From positions 1 through 64,000 of the forward strand of contig JAZUMF010000095.1 in the NCBI GenBank assembly GCA_045603485.1: a stretch of 64,000 bases of DNA, read 5' to 3'. Source of the DNA: RGIG5952 sp045603485 (GTDB lineage Bacteria; Verrucomicrobiota; Kiritimatiellia; RFP12; JAAYLN01). The notes beneath the pieces were generated by a model. It was not told where the DNA came from. It worked only from the letters and a program-made list of their open reading frames with translations, and ran no database searches. Position 1 is the first letter of the stretch. Every line of letters begins with the position of its first letter. Shown here one piece after another: positions 43,560 to 52,918 of this stretch. Position numbers and translations under genes: made by a program.

Positions 43560-45134
43560 ATGAAAAACACAATCGCCCTTGCTGTCACTGCGCTATTCTC
43601 GTTGGCGTTAGCAATAGGTTGTCGGTCGCTCACATCGCTTATCGGGATTGAGAAACCGCAGTTGCGCTTTGGCGTACTGTCGGATATCCATGTACAAGGC
43701 TTCCCGAATGGAGACAAAAACTTCCGTGAAGCGCTCCAATGGTATGACAGACAGAAGGTTGACGCCGTCGCGGTCACAGGCGATTTAACCGACTATTGTA
43801 TGCTGGTCGAGTTTGATAGGCTGATAGGCACCTGGAACGATGTCTTCAAAGACAACAAGCGGTCGGACGGCGAGCCGGTGGTACCCTTCATGGTGACCGG
43901 CAACCACGACGACGAAGGAGTTCATTATCTCTTTCAGCATCTCTATGCCATACAAAGCAAACGCACCCTCGCGGCCGTAAACGGCAAACGCTTCAAATAC
44001 CCGCAAGCCGTCGAAATCATCTCAAACAGCTTCGCCAAGGCACGGGAAGTCGTACAATACAACCTCCACCCAGAACAGGGCAAAGATATCCTCCAGGATA
44101 TGGACAACTATATGGACAGGGTCTATAAAGCAGGCACAAACCTAGCTCTAATTCATAGCTTCGCCCATGAATCGCAAGACATCTACACAAATACCATGAA
44201 GCGACTCTTGGCAAACGCGATGACCTGGGAAGGCATCTCGAACTGGTGGCCAACCGCCTTCAATGAACCATATCAAACACATCGCCGCATAAAGATAAAG
44301 GGATATGATTTTGTAGGCATACATTGGCAGGTAATCGGATGGAGAGGTGAAGTCGAAAACATCAAACCATTCTTCGAAACTCTTGATCTGCCAAACGACA
44401 AGCCTGTCTTCTATTTCCAGCATTACCATCCAAGCAACACATGCCACTTAGGGCAAATCAAATCCCCTAAGGGCGCGTTTGACAACGGATCCTCCGTTGC
44501 TGTCCTGAAAAACCATCCGAATCTAATCGCCTTCTCCGGCCATAGCCATGCAAGCATCGCCGACGAAAGAGCCATTTGGCAAGACACCTTCACATCGGTA
44601 GGCTGCGGCACCATACGCCCCGGCAAGGAAATTATTCAAGGTCTCCTGGTCTCAGCCTATTCAGACCGCATTGAAATCGAGCGGATAGATTTCATCAGCA
44701 AAGAGCCGATTGCGCCAAAATGGACAATCCCCATCAAAGACAACCAGGTGATGAAACCATTCAACCATCAGCTCCGCGAGGAAAACTCAAGCGCACCATA
44801 CTTCGACAAAGACGCTACGCCCGAATACGCCATCGAAAAGAACCGAATCAACCTCCAGATTCCAGCACCTCAAAACGGCAAAAACGGAGGACGCTTCAAC
44901 CACTTTGAAATCGCCTATGAAACGCAGACCACAAATGGCGCTGTGACGACCGTCGTGACAAAGGCATATCCCAAAAACATCGGAAGGGCGCGGAAATATT
45001 GGGAAAACCCGACAACCGTTTCATTGCCAATCAACCGCTTCCCGCGGAACACCCCATTCAAAATAACGGTTACGCCGATCAGCGATTGGGGTAAAAAAGG
45101 CAAGCAAATCCGCACAGAAGAAATAAAGTATTAG
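43560..45134 (+). CDS. metallophosphoesterase lipoprotein, paralogue 2
   Basis: A 524-residue paralogue of the preceding protein with the same four motifs (LSDIHVQ, VTGDLTD, VTGNHDDE, SGHSHAS) and matching insert and C-terminal domain. Unlike its neighbour, its signal sequence ends in a lipobox-like LALAIGC, suggesting lipid anchoring. The tandem duplication implies one soluble and one anchored form of the same activity. Confidence 0.86.
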   Translation: MKNTIALAVTALFSLALAIGCRSLTSLIGIEKPQLRFGVLSDIHVQGFPNGDKNFREALQWYDRQKVDAVAVTGDLTDYCMLVEFDRLIGTWNDVFKDNKRSDGEPVVPFMVTGNHDDEGVHYLFQHLYAIQSKRTLAAVNGKRFKYPQAVEIISNSFAKAREVVQYNLHPEQGKDILQDMDNYMDRVYKAGTNLALIHSFAHESQDIYTNTMKRLLANAMTWEGISNWWPTAFNEPYQTHRRIKIKGYDFVGIHWQVIGWRGEVENIKPFFETLDLPNDKPVFYFQHYHPSNTCHLGQIKSPKGAFDNGSSVAVLKNHPNLIAFSGHSHASIADERAIWQDTFTSVGCGTIRPGKEIIQGLLVSAYSDRIEIERIDFISKEPIAPKWTIPIKDNQVMKPFNHQLREENSSAPYFDKDATPEYAIEKNRINLQIPAPQNGKNGGRFNHFEIAYETQTTNGAVTTVVTKAYPKNIGRARKYWENPTTVSLPINRFPRNTPFKITVTPISDWGKKGKQIRTEEIKY

Positions 45135-45173
45135 CGAGCCCTTCCCTGATTCTCAACTCTAGGACCATCTGCC

Positions 45174-46241
45174 ATGAAAACCGATCTTGATTTTCTAGTA
45201 AAACTGCTAAAAATCCCCTCCGTCTCCGCCAATACCGAAGAGGTTAACAAAGCCCTCGACTGCATGCAGGCATACCTGGAAGAGCATGGCGTACTCTGCC
45301 GGATGGAAAATATGGACGGCCATAAAGTGCTGTACGCCTCAACCATGGCCGGCAAAGAGCAGGACTGGCTCCTCAATGCCCACATAGATGTCGTACCGGC
45401 CGCCCCCTCAGACTTCGAGCCACGCATAGAAGGCGACCTTATATACGGCAGAGGTACAAACGACTGCAAGGGCTGCTGCCTGGCAATCGCGCAAACCCTT
45501 ATCGCCCTTGTAGGCAAAGCCTCTGTAGGAGCGATCTTCACCGCCGATGAAGAGATTGGCGGCAACACGACACGCTATATGGTGGAAAAAGGCTATGCCG
45601 CACGCAAATTAGTAATCGTCGTCGACAGCAGCGCCTATTCAATCGTCACCGCAGAAAAGGGCATGGTAAATTTCACCCTGCGCGCAAAAGGCAAAGCGGC
45701 CCACTCCTCAAGGCCATGGGACGGCGAAAATGCCATCGACAACCTCATCGACGGATATCTAAAGCTCCGCAAGGCATGGGGCAAAAACGCCCCCGCTGAA
45801 GATGGAGACAACTGGTTTGACACAATGGCGGCAGACATCATCAAAGGCGGAGAAATCTTCAACAAAGTACCTGACAGTGCTGAAATGGTGATAAATGTCC
45901 GCTTTACAAAGCCTGGCGACGAAAAGCGAATCTGCAACTTCATCAAAGAAACGACAGGCCTTGAAGTCACACACGACGAAGTTTCCATGCCGGTCTTTTG
46001 CGATGAAAAGGAAACCGTTCTTCAGAAGCTCCAAGCCGCAATGCAGCGCAAGTGGAACGACAAAGAGATACCATTCGTAAAGATTTCAGGGGCAACCGAT
46101 GCCCGCCACTTCGCCATAAACAAGGCACCAATTGCCATTATCGGTATTGAAGGTGAAAATTGTCACACCGAAAACGAGTGGGCATCAATAAAAAGCATCA
46201 GTGATACCGCAGAAATGCTGATTGATTTTATCAATTCTTAG
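45174..46241 (+). CDS. M20 family metallopeptidase (ArgE/DapE-like)
   Basis: A 355-residue cytoplasmic di-zinc hydrolase. Metal and catalytic residues: HIDVVP (HxD), GRGTNDCKG (bridging Asp), TADEEIGG (EE) and NCHTENEW (last His). The lid domain occupies about residues 160-275. The closest type is acetylornithine deacetylase/succinyl-diaminopimelate desuccinylase; the exact substrate is not clear since no arg or dap genes are nearby. Confidence 0.88.
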   Translation: MKTDLDFLVKLLKIPSVSANTEEVNKALDCMQAYLEEHGVLCRMENMDGHKVLYASTMAGKEQDWLLNAHIDVVPAAPSDFEPRIEGDLIYGRGTNDCKGCCLAIAQTLIALVGKASVGAIFTADEEIGGNTTRYMVEKGYAARKLVIVVDSSAYSIVTAEKGMVNFTLRAKGKAAHSSRPWDGENAIDNLIDGYLKLRKAWGKNAPAEDGDNWFDTMAADIIKGGEIFNKVPDSAEMVINVRFTKPGDEKRICNFIKETTGLEVTHDEVSMPVFCDEKETVLQKLQAAMQRKWNDKEIPFVKISGATDARHFAINKAPIAIIGIEGENCHTENEWASIKSISDTAEMLIDFINS

Positions 46242-46248
46242 AAAAGGT

Positions 46249-46332
46249 TGGTGGGCGAGGCGGGACTTGAACCCGCAAGCCGGAGGCACAAGATCCTAAG
46301 TCTTGCGTGTATGCCAATTTCACCACTCGCCC
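46249..46332 (-). tRNA. tRNA-Leu (UAG)
   Basis: Acceptor GGGCGAG/CTCGCCC, discriminator A and encoded CCA. The anticodon loop CTTAGGA gives TAG, closed by CAAGA/TCTTG. A long variable arm (class II) and T-loop GTTCAAGTC are present. Length 84 nt. Confidence 0.95.
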
Positions 46333-46391
46333 AAAATAGGCCATCAATAAAAATGCTGAACTGGCCACTCTATTCCATCACATAAGCAAGA

Positions 46392-46465
46392 TGGTTGCCG
46401 CATAAGGATTCGAACCTTAACAAACTGATCCAGAGTCAATTGTGCTACCATTACACCATGCGGCA
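46392..46465 (-). tRNA. tRNA-Gln (CUG)
   Basis: Acceptor TGCCGCA/TGCGGCA, encoded CCA. The anticodon loop CTCTGGA gives CTG on stem ATTGA/TCAGT. T-arm TAAGG-TTCGAAT-CCTTA. Length 74 nt, 59 nt upstream of tRNA-Leu on the same strand. Confidence 0.93.
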
Positions 46466-46539
46466 TCAAAAAACTATGTTTAATATGATACTCTATTCTT
46501 AGATAAAAATCAACATCTTTTTCAATCGGGCGGGGCGGG

Positions 46540-46960
46540 TAGACCGGGACATCCGAGACAACCGGGACATCCGGGACGGCCGAGCGTAAAGTGCACGGGT
46601 TTTCCGGGACATCCGAGACAACCGAGACATCCGGGACGGCCGAGCGGGTATTACGGGACATCCGAGACTACCGAGACATCCGGGACGGCCGAGCGTAAAG
46701 TGCACGGGCTTTCCGGGACATCCGGGACTACCGAGACATCCGAGACGGCCGAGCGTAAAGTGCATCGTGGGGGCGCGCTGTTTCAAGAGCATTATGGAGG
46801 TCTCGGTTGTCCCGGTCTCTACGATCGGTAGTCCCGGAGGTCTCGGATGTCTCGGTTGTCCCGGTTGCTACGATCAGAGGTCTCGGTTGTCCCGATCGGT
46901 AGTCCCGGAGGTCTCGGATGTCCCGGTTGTCCCGGTTGCTCCGATCGCCCGCCCCGCTCC
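46540..46960. repeat. 9-mer repeat array 1 (inverted halves)
   Basis: The left half (46540-46758) is four units of 50-59 bp built from CCGAGACAA/CCGGGACAT 9-mers, each unit ending in GGCCGAGCG and mostly TAAAGTGCA. The right half (46797-46954) consists of the complementary 9-mers (GTCTCGGTT, GTCCCGGAT) interrupted by GATCGGTAG-type blocks. Between them lies a 39-bp centre (46760-46798). The halves could pair as a long imperfect hairpin. No gene fits here apart from the tRNAs just to the left. Confidence 0.85.
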
Positions 46961-46961
46961 G

Positions 46962-47654
46962 TTATTCCCAGCCTTTTCTTTTGCGAATCGACCGCACGGT
47001 CTGATCGATTTTGCGCTTGATCTCCAAGAGCCTTGACTCAAGCTCGGCTTCATCACGCGCTCCGTCTAAGCGCGAATAAATCGCCTTATCCCAATCTTCA
47101 CCGCGAGATGCGGTTCGCGCTGCGTGCATGCGCTCTCTCACTCCACCATGTTTCTTAAAATCCTCTTCTTGCGCTGCTATCATCTTGTCGAGCATATAGC
47201 GAGCCTGATGGCATAATGTCAGCATTAAATTGGCAAGCGTATCGGCAGGTCGCGTCTCAAAGAATTCGCGCCAAGATTCCCAATCAGAGTGCTCCTTGGC
47301 AAAATCACGCGCGAAGAGGCGCCGCTTGTCGTCACTCGGCCATTCGGCTGAATTATGGGTTTTGAGGTAGTCGAGATAATCCTCGATTAGCTCATCAAGC
47401 GTAGCGCGAGCGACATTTGTAAGTTTGATTTCCGTTTCCTTGGAAGTACCGCTCGCCGCAGAGCCCTCGGCTATATTCTGCTTGCAACTGCGAGCCGCCT
47501 GAACCATTTGATCGACGGTTCTATCACCGTGTGCAGGCAAGAATCGGCGACAGAACATAACAGTACCCTGATAGATAACATCGCTCTTGTGATAAACAAC
47601 AAGCTTATTATAGCCACCATGCGGCAAAACAATCTTAGGGGAATCTTGGCTCAT
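46962..47654 (-). CDS. four-helix-bundle protein with suffix domain (S23/TIGR04258 type)
   Basis: A 230-residue protein starting at MSQDSPKIVL (47654); in-frame codons further upstream are repeat array and not protein-like. Residues 10-140 match the four-helix-bundle (23S intervening-sequence protein/S23) family: YQGTVMFCRRFLPAHGDRTV, then MVQAARSCKQNIAEGSAA. The C-terminal extension (about 140-230) corresponds to the 'suffix' domain. The related bAvd protein binds RNA/DNA as a pentamer in diversity-generating retroelements, but no reverse transcriptase is present here. It is enclosed by two 9-mer repeat arrays. Confidence 0.8.
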   Translation of the reverse strand: MSQDSPKIVLPHGGYNKLVVYHKSDVIYQGTVMFCRRFLPAHGDRTVDQMVQAARSCKQNIAEGSAASGTSKETEIKLTNVARATLDELIEDYLDYLKTHNSAEWPSDDKRRLFARDFAKEHSDWESWREFFETRPADTLANLMLTLCHQARYMLDKMIAAQEEDFKKHGGVRERMHAARTASRGEDWDKAIYSRLDGARDEAELESRLLEIKRKIDQTVRSIRKRKGWE

Positions 47655-47700
47655 CAAGCTGTCTCCATTAAGTGGAAGGTGGGGCGGGGGCGGGCGGGTT

Positions 47701-48153
47701 TTACGGGACATCCGAGACGACCGAGACATCCGAGACGGCCGAGCGTAAAGTGCATAATATTGTACCACAATTTCACTAGACTTTAGTAGCGGCAAGTGCG
47801 CGGGCACGGGTTTTACGGGACATCCAAGACTACCGGGACATCCGGGACGGCCGATCATAAAGTGCATAATATTGTACCACAATTTCACTAGACTTTAGTA
47901 GCGGCAAGTGCATCGTGGTGTGGCGCTGTTTCAAGAGCATTATGGATGTCGCGGTTGTCCCGTTGCCGATCGGTAGTCCCGGATGTCTCGGATGTCCCGG
48001 ATGTCTCGGTCGCTCCGATCGGTAGTCCCGGATGTCTCGGTTGTCGCGGATGTCTCGGTTGTCGCGGATGTCTCGGTTGCTCCGATCGGTTGTCTCGGAG
48101 GTCTCGGTTGTCCCGGATGTCTCGGTTGCTCCGATCGGTTGTCCCGGAAAGCC
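47701..48153. repeat. 9-mer repeat array 2, with 99-bp tandem duplication
   Basis: The left half holds two units of 99 bp (47701-47799 and 47813-47911). Their last 54 bp (TAAAGTGCATAATATTGTAC onward) are identical. The centre (47908-47946) is nearly the same as the centre of array 1. The right half (47947-48153) is made of GTCTCGGTT/GTCGCGGAT 9-mers with GATCGGT blocks. The array lies directly upstream of the four-helix-bundle gene on one side and the heparinase-like gene on the other. 47655-47700 is the gene's short leader. Confidence 0.85.
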
Positions 48154-48200
48154 CGATTTGCTATACTTGCTAAAGCGTTGTTTCACAATTTAAGGGTATA

Positions 48201-49967
48201 ATGATGAACTCTAATTTTCCTGAAATCACAAAGATTCTTTCTGCTGTTGCAAAAGGCTCCCTTGACAATGTCCTCAAGGGGGCAAAAAATCCTGCCGCAT
48301 TCCAAAGGCATCCTGAGGCAGTCCGTCTGCTGGAAGAGAAGACAAAAGAGTTTCTTTCAGAGCCGATAACTCCTCTGCCGTGGACACGCTTCAGGCTTTT
48401 CGAGGATAATGGAAACAGATCGGAGTATGAAAATCCAAAAAACCGCAGACGGGTGAGATTGATATGTTTACAGAATCTGATTCTTGCAAGTGAAAATCCC
48501 GACAAATCGCTTGACGATGAATTAAATGACATATTGTGGGCTACTTGCGATGAATACACATGGGTTCTGCCGGCTCATATCTGGACCAATACCGGCAGAC
48601 CCGCCGATATTCAGTTGGATCTCGGCTCGTGCAGCACGGCATTTTTAATCGCCGAAGCCCTTTTTCTTTTAAAGGATCATATTGACCCGCGCGTCGCAGA
48701 GCGATGCCGCAAAGAGCTGAGGAGGCGCATTCTTGACAGCTTCCTTGGCCCATATAAACGCGATTGGTGGGAGCGTGGCGAAAACAACTGGGGTGCAGTT
48801 TGTGCAGGCTATCTCGGCATCGTATTTCTTTATGAGGAAAAGAACTTGGAAAAGCTCAACACGGCGTTGCCGCGCCTGATTAAAACTCTGGACAATTATC
48901 TCTTTTCATTCCCCGAAGACGGCTCTTGCATTGAGGGTGCCGCATATTGGGAATATGGTCTTAGCCATTTTGCCATCTTTGCCGATTTCCTGCGTGAATA
49001 CACCAACGGAGAAATCAACCTTTTTGCGAATCCTTCTCTAAAGAAGATTGGGCTTTTTTATCAGCGCGTTCTTTTGACTGATACCCGTACCGCCAGTTTT
49101 TCGGACTGCAAACGCTTCCGCTTAAACTCATTTGGCTTTATGTCAAAGCTCGCGGAGCAGGTTAAGGGTGTTGCAAAGCCTGACGGAAGGCTCAGGCAGG
49201 ATCCCATAACCCACCCATCACCGATATTCTCCATTCGTGATTTCCTGTGGACCGATCCAAGTCAAGAGGCAACTCCTCTGGAGGATGCTGTTGAGTATTT
49301 TCCAAATACCCAAATGCTTGTCGTCAGAAAGTCTCCCTTTGCTTTCGGCGCGATATTCGGCACAAACCACGCACCACACAACCACAATGACATCGGCTCT
49401 TTTATCTTAATCCACAATAATGATGAAGGGCCCATGGATTTGGGGCAGGGCAACTATAACAAGCAAAACTTCAACCATGAGCGTTATACTATTTTGAATA
49501 ACGGCTCACAGGGGCATAGTGTCCCGATTGTCGACGGCAACTATCAAAAGTACGGCGCGGAATTTGTTTCAACGGATGTGACGCTTAAAGAGGAGGGCGA
49601 TACTGTCACCTACTCCGGCGATATTGCACGAGCCTATCCTACCGATGCCCTTACCAAGCTTCTCCGCACATTTACGGTGCAGAGCGACAAGGCTATTACG
49701 GAAGTTAAGGACGATTTTGTCTACAATGGAGAGGCGAAGCCGATCGTTGAGCGTTTTGTCGGCTTTGCCAAGCCTGAAATTGTAAAGCCCGGTCTGGTCA
49801 CTTTTGGTCCCTTTGAAATGACATTTAATCCTCTTTATCCCGCCACAGTCAAGGTTGAATCTATGACGCACCTCGGTGGAATTACAAAGGAAGATGTCTA
49901 TCTTCTTGATATCGAGCTTCCATTGGGAGAAGAGTCTTTTACAGCACAATTTGCTCCAAAGCAATGA
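48201..49967 (+). CDS. heparinase II/III-like protein
   Basis: A 588-residue protein with an alpha/alpha-toroid N-terminal half (WWERGENNWGAVCAGYLGIV, GSCIEGAAYWEYGLSHFA) and a C-terminal beta-sandwich with NHAPHNHNDIGSFIL, the His-rich motif of heparinase II/III lyases. No signal peptide, so it probably acts on imported oligosaccharides. The substrate is unknown; alginate or glycosaminoglycan-like uronides are possible. It overlaps dprA by 4 nt. Confidence 0.8.
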   Translation: MMNSNFPEITKILSAVAKGSLDNVLKGAKNPAAFQRHPEAVRLLEEKTKEFLSEPITPLPWTRFRLFEDNGNRSEYENPKNRRRVRLICLQNLILASENPDKSLDDELNDILWATCDEYTWVLPAHIWTNTGRPADIQLDLGSCSTAFLIAEALFLLKDHIDPRVAERCRKELRRRILDSFLGPYKRDWWERGENNWGAVCAGYLGIVFLYEEKNLEKLNTALPRLIKTLDNYLFSFPEDGSCIEGAAYWEYGLSHFAIFADFLREYTNGEINLFANPSLKKIGLFYQRVLLTDTRTASFSDCKRFRLNSFGFMSKLAEQVKGVAKPDGRLRQDPITHPSPIFSIRDFLWTDPSQEATPLEDAVEYFPNTQMLVVRKSPFAFGAIFGTNHAPHNHNDIGSFILIHNNDEGPMDLGQGNYNKQNFNHERYTILNNGSQGHSVPIVDGNYQKYGAEFVSTDVTLKEEGDTVTYSGDIARAYPTDALTKLLRTFTVQSDKAITEVKDDFVYNGEAKPIVERFVGFAKPEIVKPGLVTFGPFEMTFNPLYPATVKVESMTHLGGITKEDVYLLDIELPLGEESFTAQFAPKQ

Positions 49968-51076
49968 TTTCTGAACATCAAGCCTTAATAGCCCTTAATC
50001 TTGTTCCCAGCATCGGCGCCATAACGGTTAAGCGACTTGTCGAGAGATTCGGCAGTGCCGCCGATGCTTTATCGGCATCTGAGGAGGAGCTTGCTTCATG
50101 CTATGGAATAAGCAAGGCGCGCGCTGAAGTCTACGCTAAGGCCTTTAGCTCGGTTGACCCTGTCAAGGAGGAGGATAATGCCAAGAAGCTCGGCATTGAG
50201 ATTGTCAGCCAGGTATCGCCGCTCTACCCTTCTCTTCTTAAGGAAATTCACGATCCTCCTCTCGTATTGTATTGCTATGGCGATTTAGAGGCTTTTAAGC
50301 CGACAGGACTTGCGGTAATAGGTACTCGCACGCCATCTGCATACGGCCGGGAAATGGCTGAACGATTTGCCTATCGTGTCGCTATGGCCGGATATGTGAT
50401 CGTCAGCGGAATGGCGGCAGGCATCGATACTGCAGCTCATTTGGGCGCGCTAAAGGCCAATGGCAGAACGATTGGGGTATTGGGCGGTGCGATAAACTGT
50501 TTTTATCCTAAGGAAAACAAGGAGCTTGCAAAGCAGATTGCAAGAACAGGCGGGCTTATCATTAGCGAGTATCCGCTGGGGCGGCAGCCTGACCGCCACA
50601 CTTTCCCGATGAGGAATCGTATCGTAAGCGGCATTACGCAGGGCACTCTGGTTGTTGAAGCCGCCTTTAAAAGCGGTTCGCTGATAACGGCAGATCAAGC
50701 TCTTGAGCAGGGTCGGGCGGTTATGGCTATCCCCGGGCGTATCGACACTCCGCTTTCGCAGGGTACAAACAATCTTATAAAAAATGGGGCAAAGATTATC
50801 CTTGACCCTAAGGATGTTATCGACGAGCTTGGCGCACTTCATTTTGGCAATGAGCCGGCACCTTCTCTGGAGCCATCTCCTAAACCGGCTCCTCGCATTC
50901 CTTTGTCATCGGAGGAGCAAGCCTTGCTGAATGCGATGGAGGACGGCGATAATCTTATTGACGATGTTATTCGCAGGTCTACGATTGATGCCGGAAAGGC
51001 AAATGGGCTTTTGATAACACTTCAATTGAAAAATCTTGTCAAAATTCTTCCCGGCGGCTGGGTCACAAGGAAATAA
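49964..51076 (+). CDS. dprA: DNA processing protein DprA
   Basis: A 370-residue protein: N-terminal SAM/HhH-like domain, Rossmann core (AVIGTRTPSAYGREMAERFA, VSGMAAGIDTAAHLGAL, GSLITADQALEQGRAV) and a C-terminal winged helix. It loads RecA on incoming single-stranded DNA in natural transformation. An ATGA overlap couples it to the unrelated heparinase-like gene. Confidence 0.96.
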   Translation: MISEHQALIALNLVPSIGAITVKRLVERFGSAADALSASEEELASCYGISKARAEVYAKAFSSVDPVKEEDNAKKLGIEIVSQVSPLYPSLLKEIHDPPLVLYCYGDLEAFKPTGLAVIGTRTPSAYGREMAERFAYRVAMAGYVIVSGMAAGIDTAAHLGALKANGRTIGVLGGAINCFYPKENKELAKQIARTGGLIISEYPLGRQPDRHTFPMRNRIVSGITQGTLVVEAAFKSGSLITADQALEQGRAVMAIPGRIDTPLSQGTNNLIKNGAKIILDPKDVIDELGALHFGNEPAPSLEPSPKPAPRIPLSSEEQALLNAMEDGDNLIDDVIRRSTIDAGKANGLLITLQLKNLVKILPGGWVTRK

Positions 51077-51186
51077 GGCTATCTGTTTTGCTATGCAGCT
51101 GCAATCCGCAATATCTGACGGCCGTTGGGGCTGCTGTATCATAAACTGCCGAATAGAGGATATTTACCGGCGAACGACACAAAAAC

Positions 51187-51215
51187 TTGCCATTTAGCAT
51201 ATAACATTGTAAAAT
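51187..51215 (+). promoter_or_regulatory. promoter of the fabF operon
   Basis: TTGCCA (51187-51192), 17-nt spacer, TAAAAT (51210-51215), 20 nt before the fabF start, with GGAG between. Confidence 0.6.
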
Positions 51216-51234
51216 AGTAATGGAGTTTCTTATT

Positions 51235-52485
51235 ATGAATAATAAAAGAATTGTTATCACCGGTCTCGGTACTGTGAACCCTATTGGCAACAATGTTGAT
51301 GACACATGGAGCGGCATTCGGGCTGGCAAATGTGGCATAGGTCCTATTACCCAATTTGACACTACCGATTTTGATGTCAAGATTGCGGCGGAAGTCAAGG
51401 ACTTTGATCCTGGGCAGTGGATGGATCCCAAAAATGCCCGCAAGATGGCTCGTTTTGCGCAATTTGCCGTTGCGGCGTCTAAACAGGCATACGATGACGC
51501 CAATCTGGCATCGGCTGGCTATGACCCCACCCGTATCGGCATCTGCATCGGCAACGGCATCGGTGGCTTTGAAGTTCTTGAGGCATCGATGAAGAGATAC
51601 TTCGAGGGCGGACCTCGTAAGATTCTTCCTCTTACTATCCCTGAGATTATCTCAAACGAGGGCCCTGCCAATGTCGCCAAGGAATTAGGCATTAAGGGCT
51701 TCGCTCTCTCTATGATGACCGCCTGCACATCTGGCGCAGACGCCATTGGCCACGCTTTGGATATGCTTCGTTGCGGCAGATGCGATGTCTGTCTCGCTGG
51801 CGGAACCGAGTCATGTCTTGTCGGCATTCCTGTTGCGGGATTCTCAATTCTCCACGCTTTGAGCACCCGTAATGACGCTCCTGAAAAGGCTTGCCGCCCA
51901 TTTGACAAGGATCGTGACGGCTTTATCATGGGTGAGGGTGCCGCTGTTCTTATTCTTGAGGAGTATGAGCATGCGAAGGCTCGCGGCGCCAAGATTTACG
52001 CTGAACTCGCCGGTTACGGTTTAACCTGCGACGCATACCACTTGACCGCTCCCGATCCATCCGGCGAGCAGGGTGTTCGTGCTATCCGTCTCGCTCTTGA
52101 GGATGCCAATGTCAAGCCTGAGGAGGTTCAGTACTACAATGCTCACGGTACCTCCACGCCTATGAACGACCCTCTTGAGACTAAGATGGTCAAGGAGGCG
52201 TTTGGCGAGCATGCCTACAAGATGAAGGTTTCATCGACGAAGAGTATGACTGGTCACCTTATCGCGGCTTCCGGCTCGCTTGAGGCTTTGATTTGCGCTC
52301 TTGCCATCCAAAACAGCTTCTATCCTCCGACGATCAACCTCGATAATCCTGATGTCGAAGCCGGCTGCGATTTGGACTATGTGGCTAACAAGGGCGTCGA
52401 GGGCGAAATCGATATCGCCGTCTCCGGCTCGCTCGGCTTTGGCGGTCACAATGGCGTGTTGGTCTTACGCAAGGTACGCGACTAG
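51235..52485 (+). CDS. fabF: beta-ketoacyl-ACP synthase II
   Basis: A 416-residue condensing enzyme. The catalytic triad is visible: Cys in TACTSGADAIGHAL, His in YNAHGTSTPMND, His in STKSMTGHLIAASG. It elongates acyl-ACP with malonyl-ACP. The ATG at 51235 follows GGAG by 10 nt; an upstream in-frame start at 51220 is TTG/ATG-poor and less likely. No acpP is adjacent. First gene of a six-gene operon. Confidence 0.95.
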   Translation: MNNKRIVITGLGTVNPIGNNVDDTWSGIRAGKCGIGPITQFDTTDFDVKIAAEVKDFDPGQWMDPKNARKMARFAQFAVAASKQAYDDANLASAGYDPTRIGICIGNGIGGFEVLEASMKRYFEGGPRKILPLTIPEIISNEGPANVAKELGIKGFALSMMTACTSGADAIGHALDMLRCGRCDVCLAGGTESCLVGIPVAGFSILHALSTRNDAPEKACRPFDKDRDGFIMGEGAAVLILEEYEHAKARGAKIYAELAGYGLTCDAYHLTAPDPSGEQGVRAIRLALEDANVKPEEVQYYNAHGTSTPMNDPLETKMVKEAFGEHAYKMKVSSTKSMTGHLIAASGSLEALICALAIQNSFYPPTINLDNPDVEAGCDLDYVANKGVEGEIDIAVSGSLGFGGHNGVLVLRKVRD

Positions 52486-52487
52486 GA

Positions 52488-52916
52488 ATGCCTACAGCCT
52501 TGGAGAATTATTTGCCGCATCGGCCGCCGTTTCTTTTTGTCAACGAGGTCGATGCGACAGACGACGGGAAGCGGATTACGGGCCACTACACCTTTACGGA
52601 GGATAATTTCTTTTTTGCCGGCCATTTCCCCGGTAATCCTGTCGTTCCCGGCGTGATATTGGTTGAAACACTCGCACAATGCGGCGGGGCCGGCTTAAGC
52701 GTAGCCAAATGCGTCCCTGATGGTGTTGTCTATACTTTGGCTTCGATAGATGAGGTTAAATTTCACCGTATAGTGAGGCCTAATGAGCGGTTGGATATTG
52801 AAGTCGAGACTCTTCGTCTAAAAAAATCAATCGTTCAGCAGGAAGGAAAGGGCTATGTCAACGGTGAGCTCGCTCTCTCGGCAAAATGGCTTAGCGCTTT
52901 TTCGGTTAAATCGTAG
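52488..52916 (+). CDS. fabZ: 3-hydroxyacyl-ACP dehydratase
   Basis: A 142-residue hot-dog protein with LPHRPPFLFVNEV and catalytic His in FAGHFPGNPVVPGVILVE. It removes water from 3-hydroxyacyl-ACP, the step following FabF and reduction. It starts 2 nt after the fabF stop. Confidence 0.93.
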   Translation: MPTALENYLPHRPPFLFVNEVDATDDGKRITGHYTFTEDNFFFAGHFPGNPVVPGVILVETLAQCGGAGLSVAKCVPDGVVYTLASIDEVKFHRIVRPNERLDIEVETLRLKKSIVQQEGKGYVNGELALSAKWLSAFSVKS

Positions 52917-52918
52917 CA

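Noticed and set aside
46344..46792. Collagen-like or Cys/Pro-rich small proteins read from the 9-mer arrays
   Set aside because: The 9-bp period keeps frames open by itself; no ribosome-binding sites and the translations differ only as the repeat does.
46962..47654. Diversity-generating retroelement
   Set aside because: The fold is bAvd-like, but there is no reverse transcriptase and no template/variable repeat pair with adenine-specific changes.
46540..48153. CRISPR array
   Set aside because: Repeats are degenerate 9-mers without unique spacers of constant length, occur in both orientations and have no cas genes nearby.
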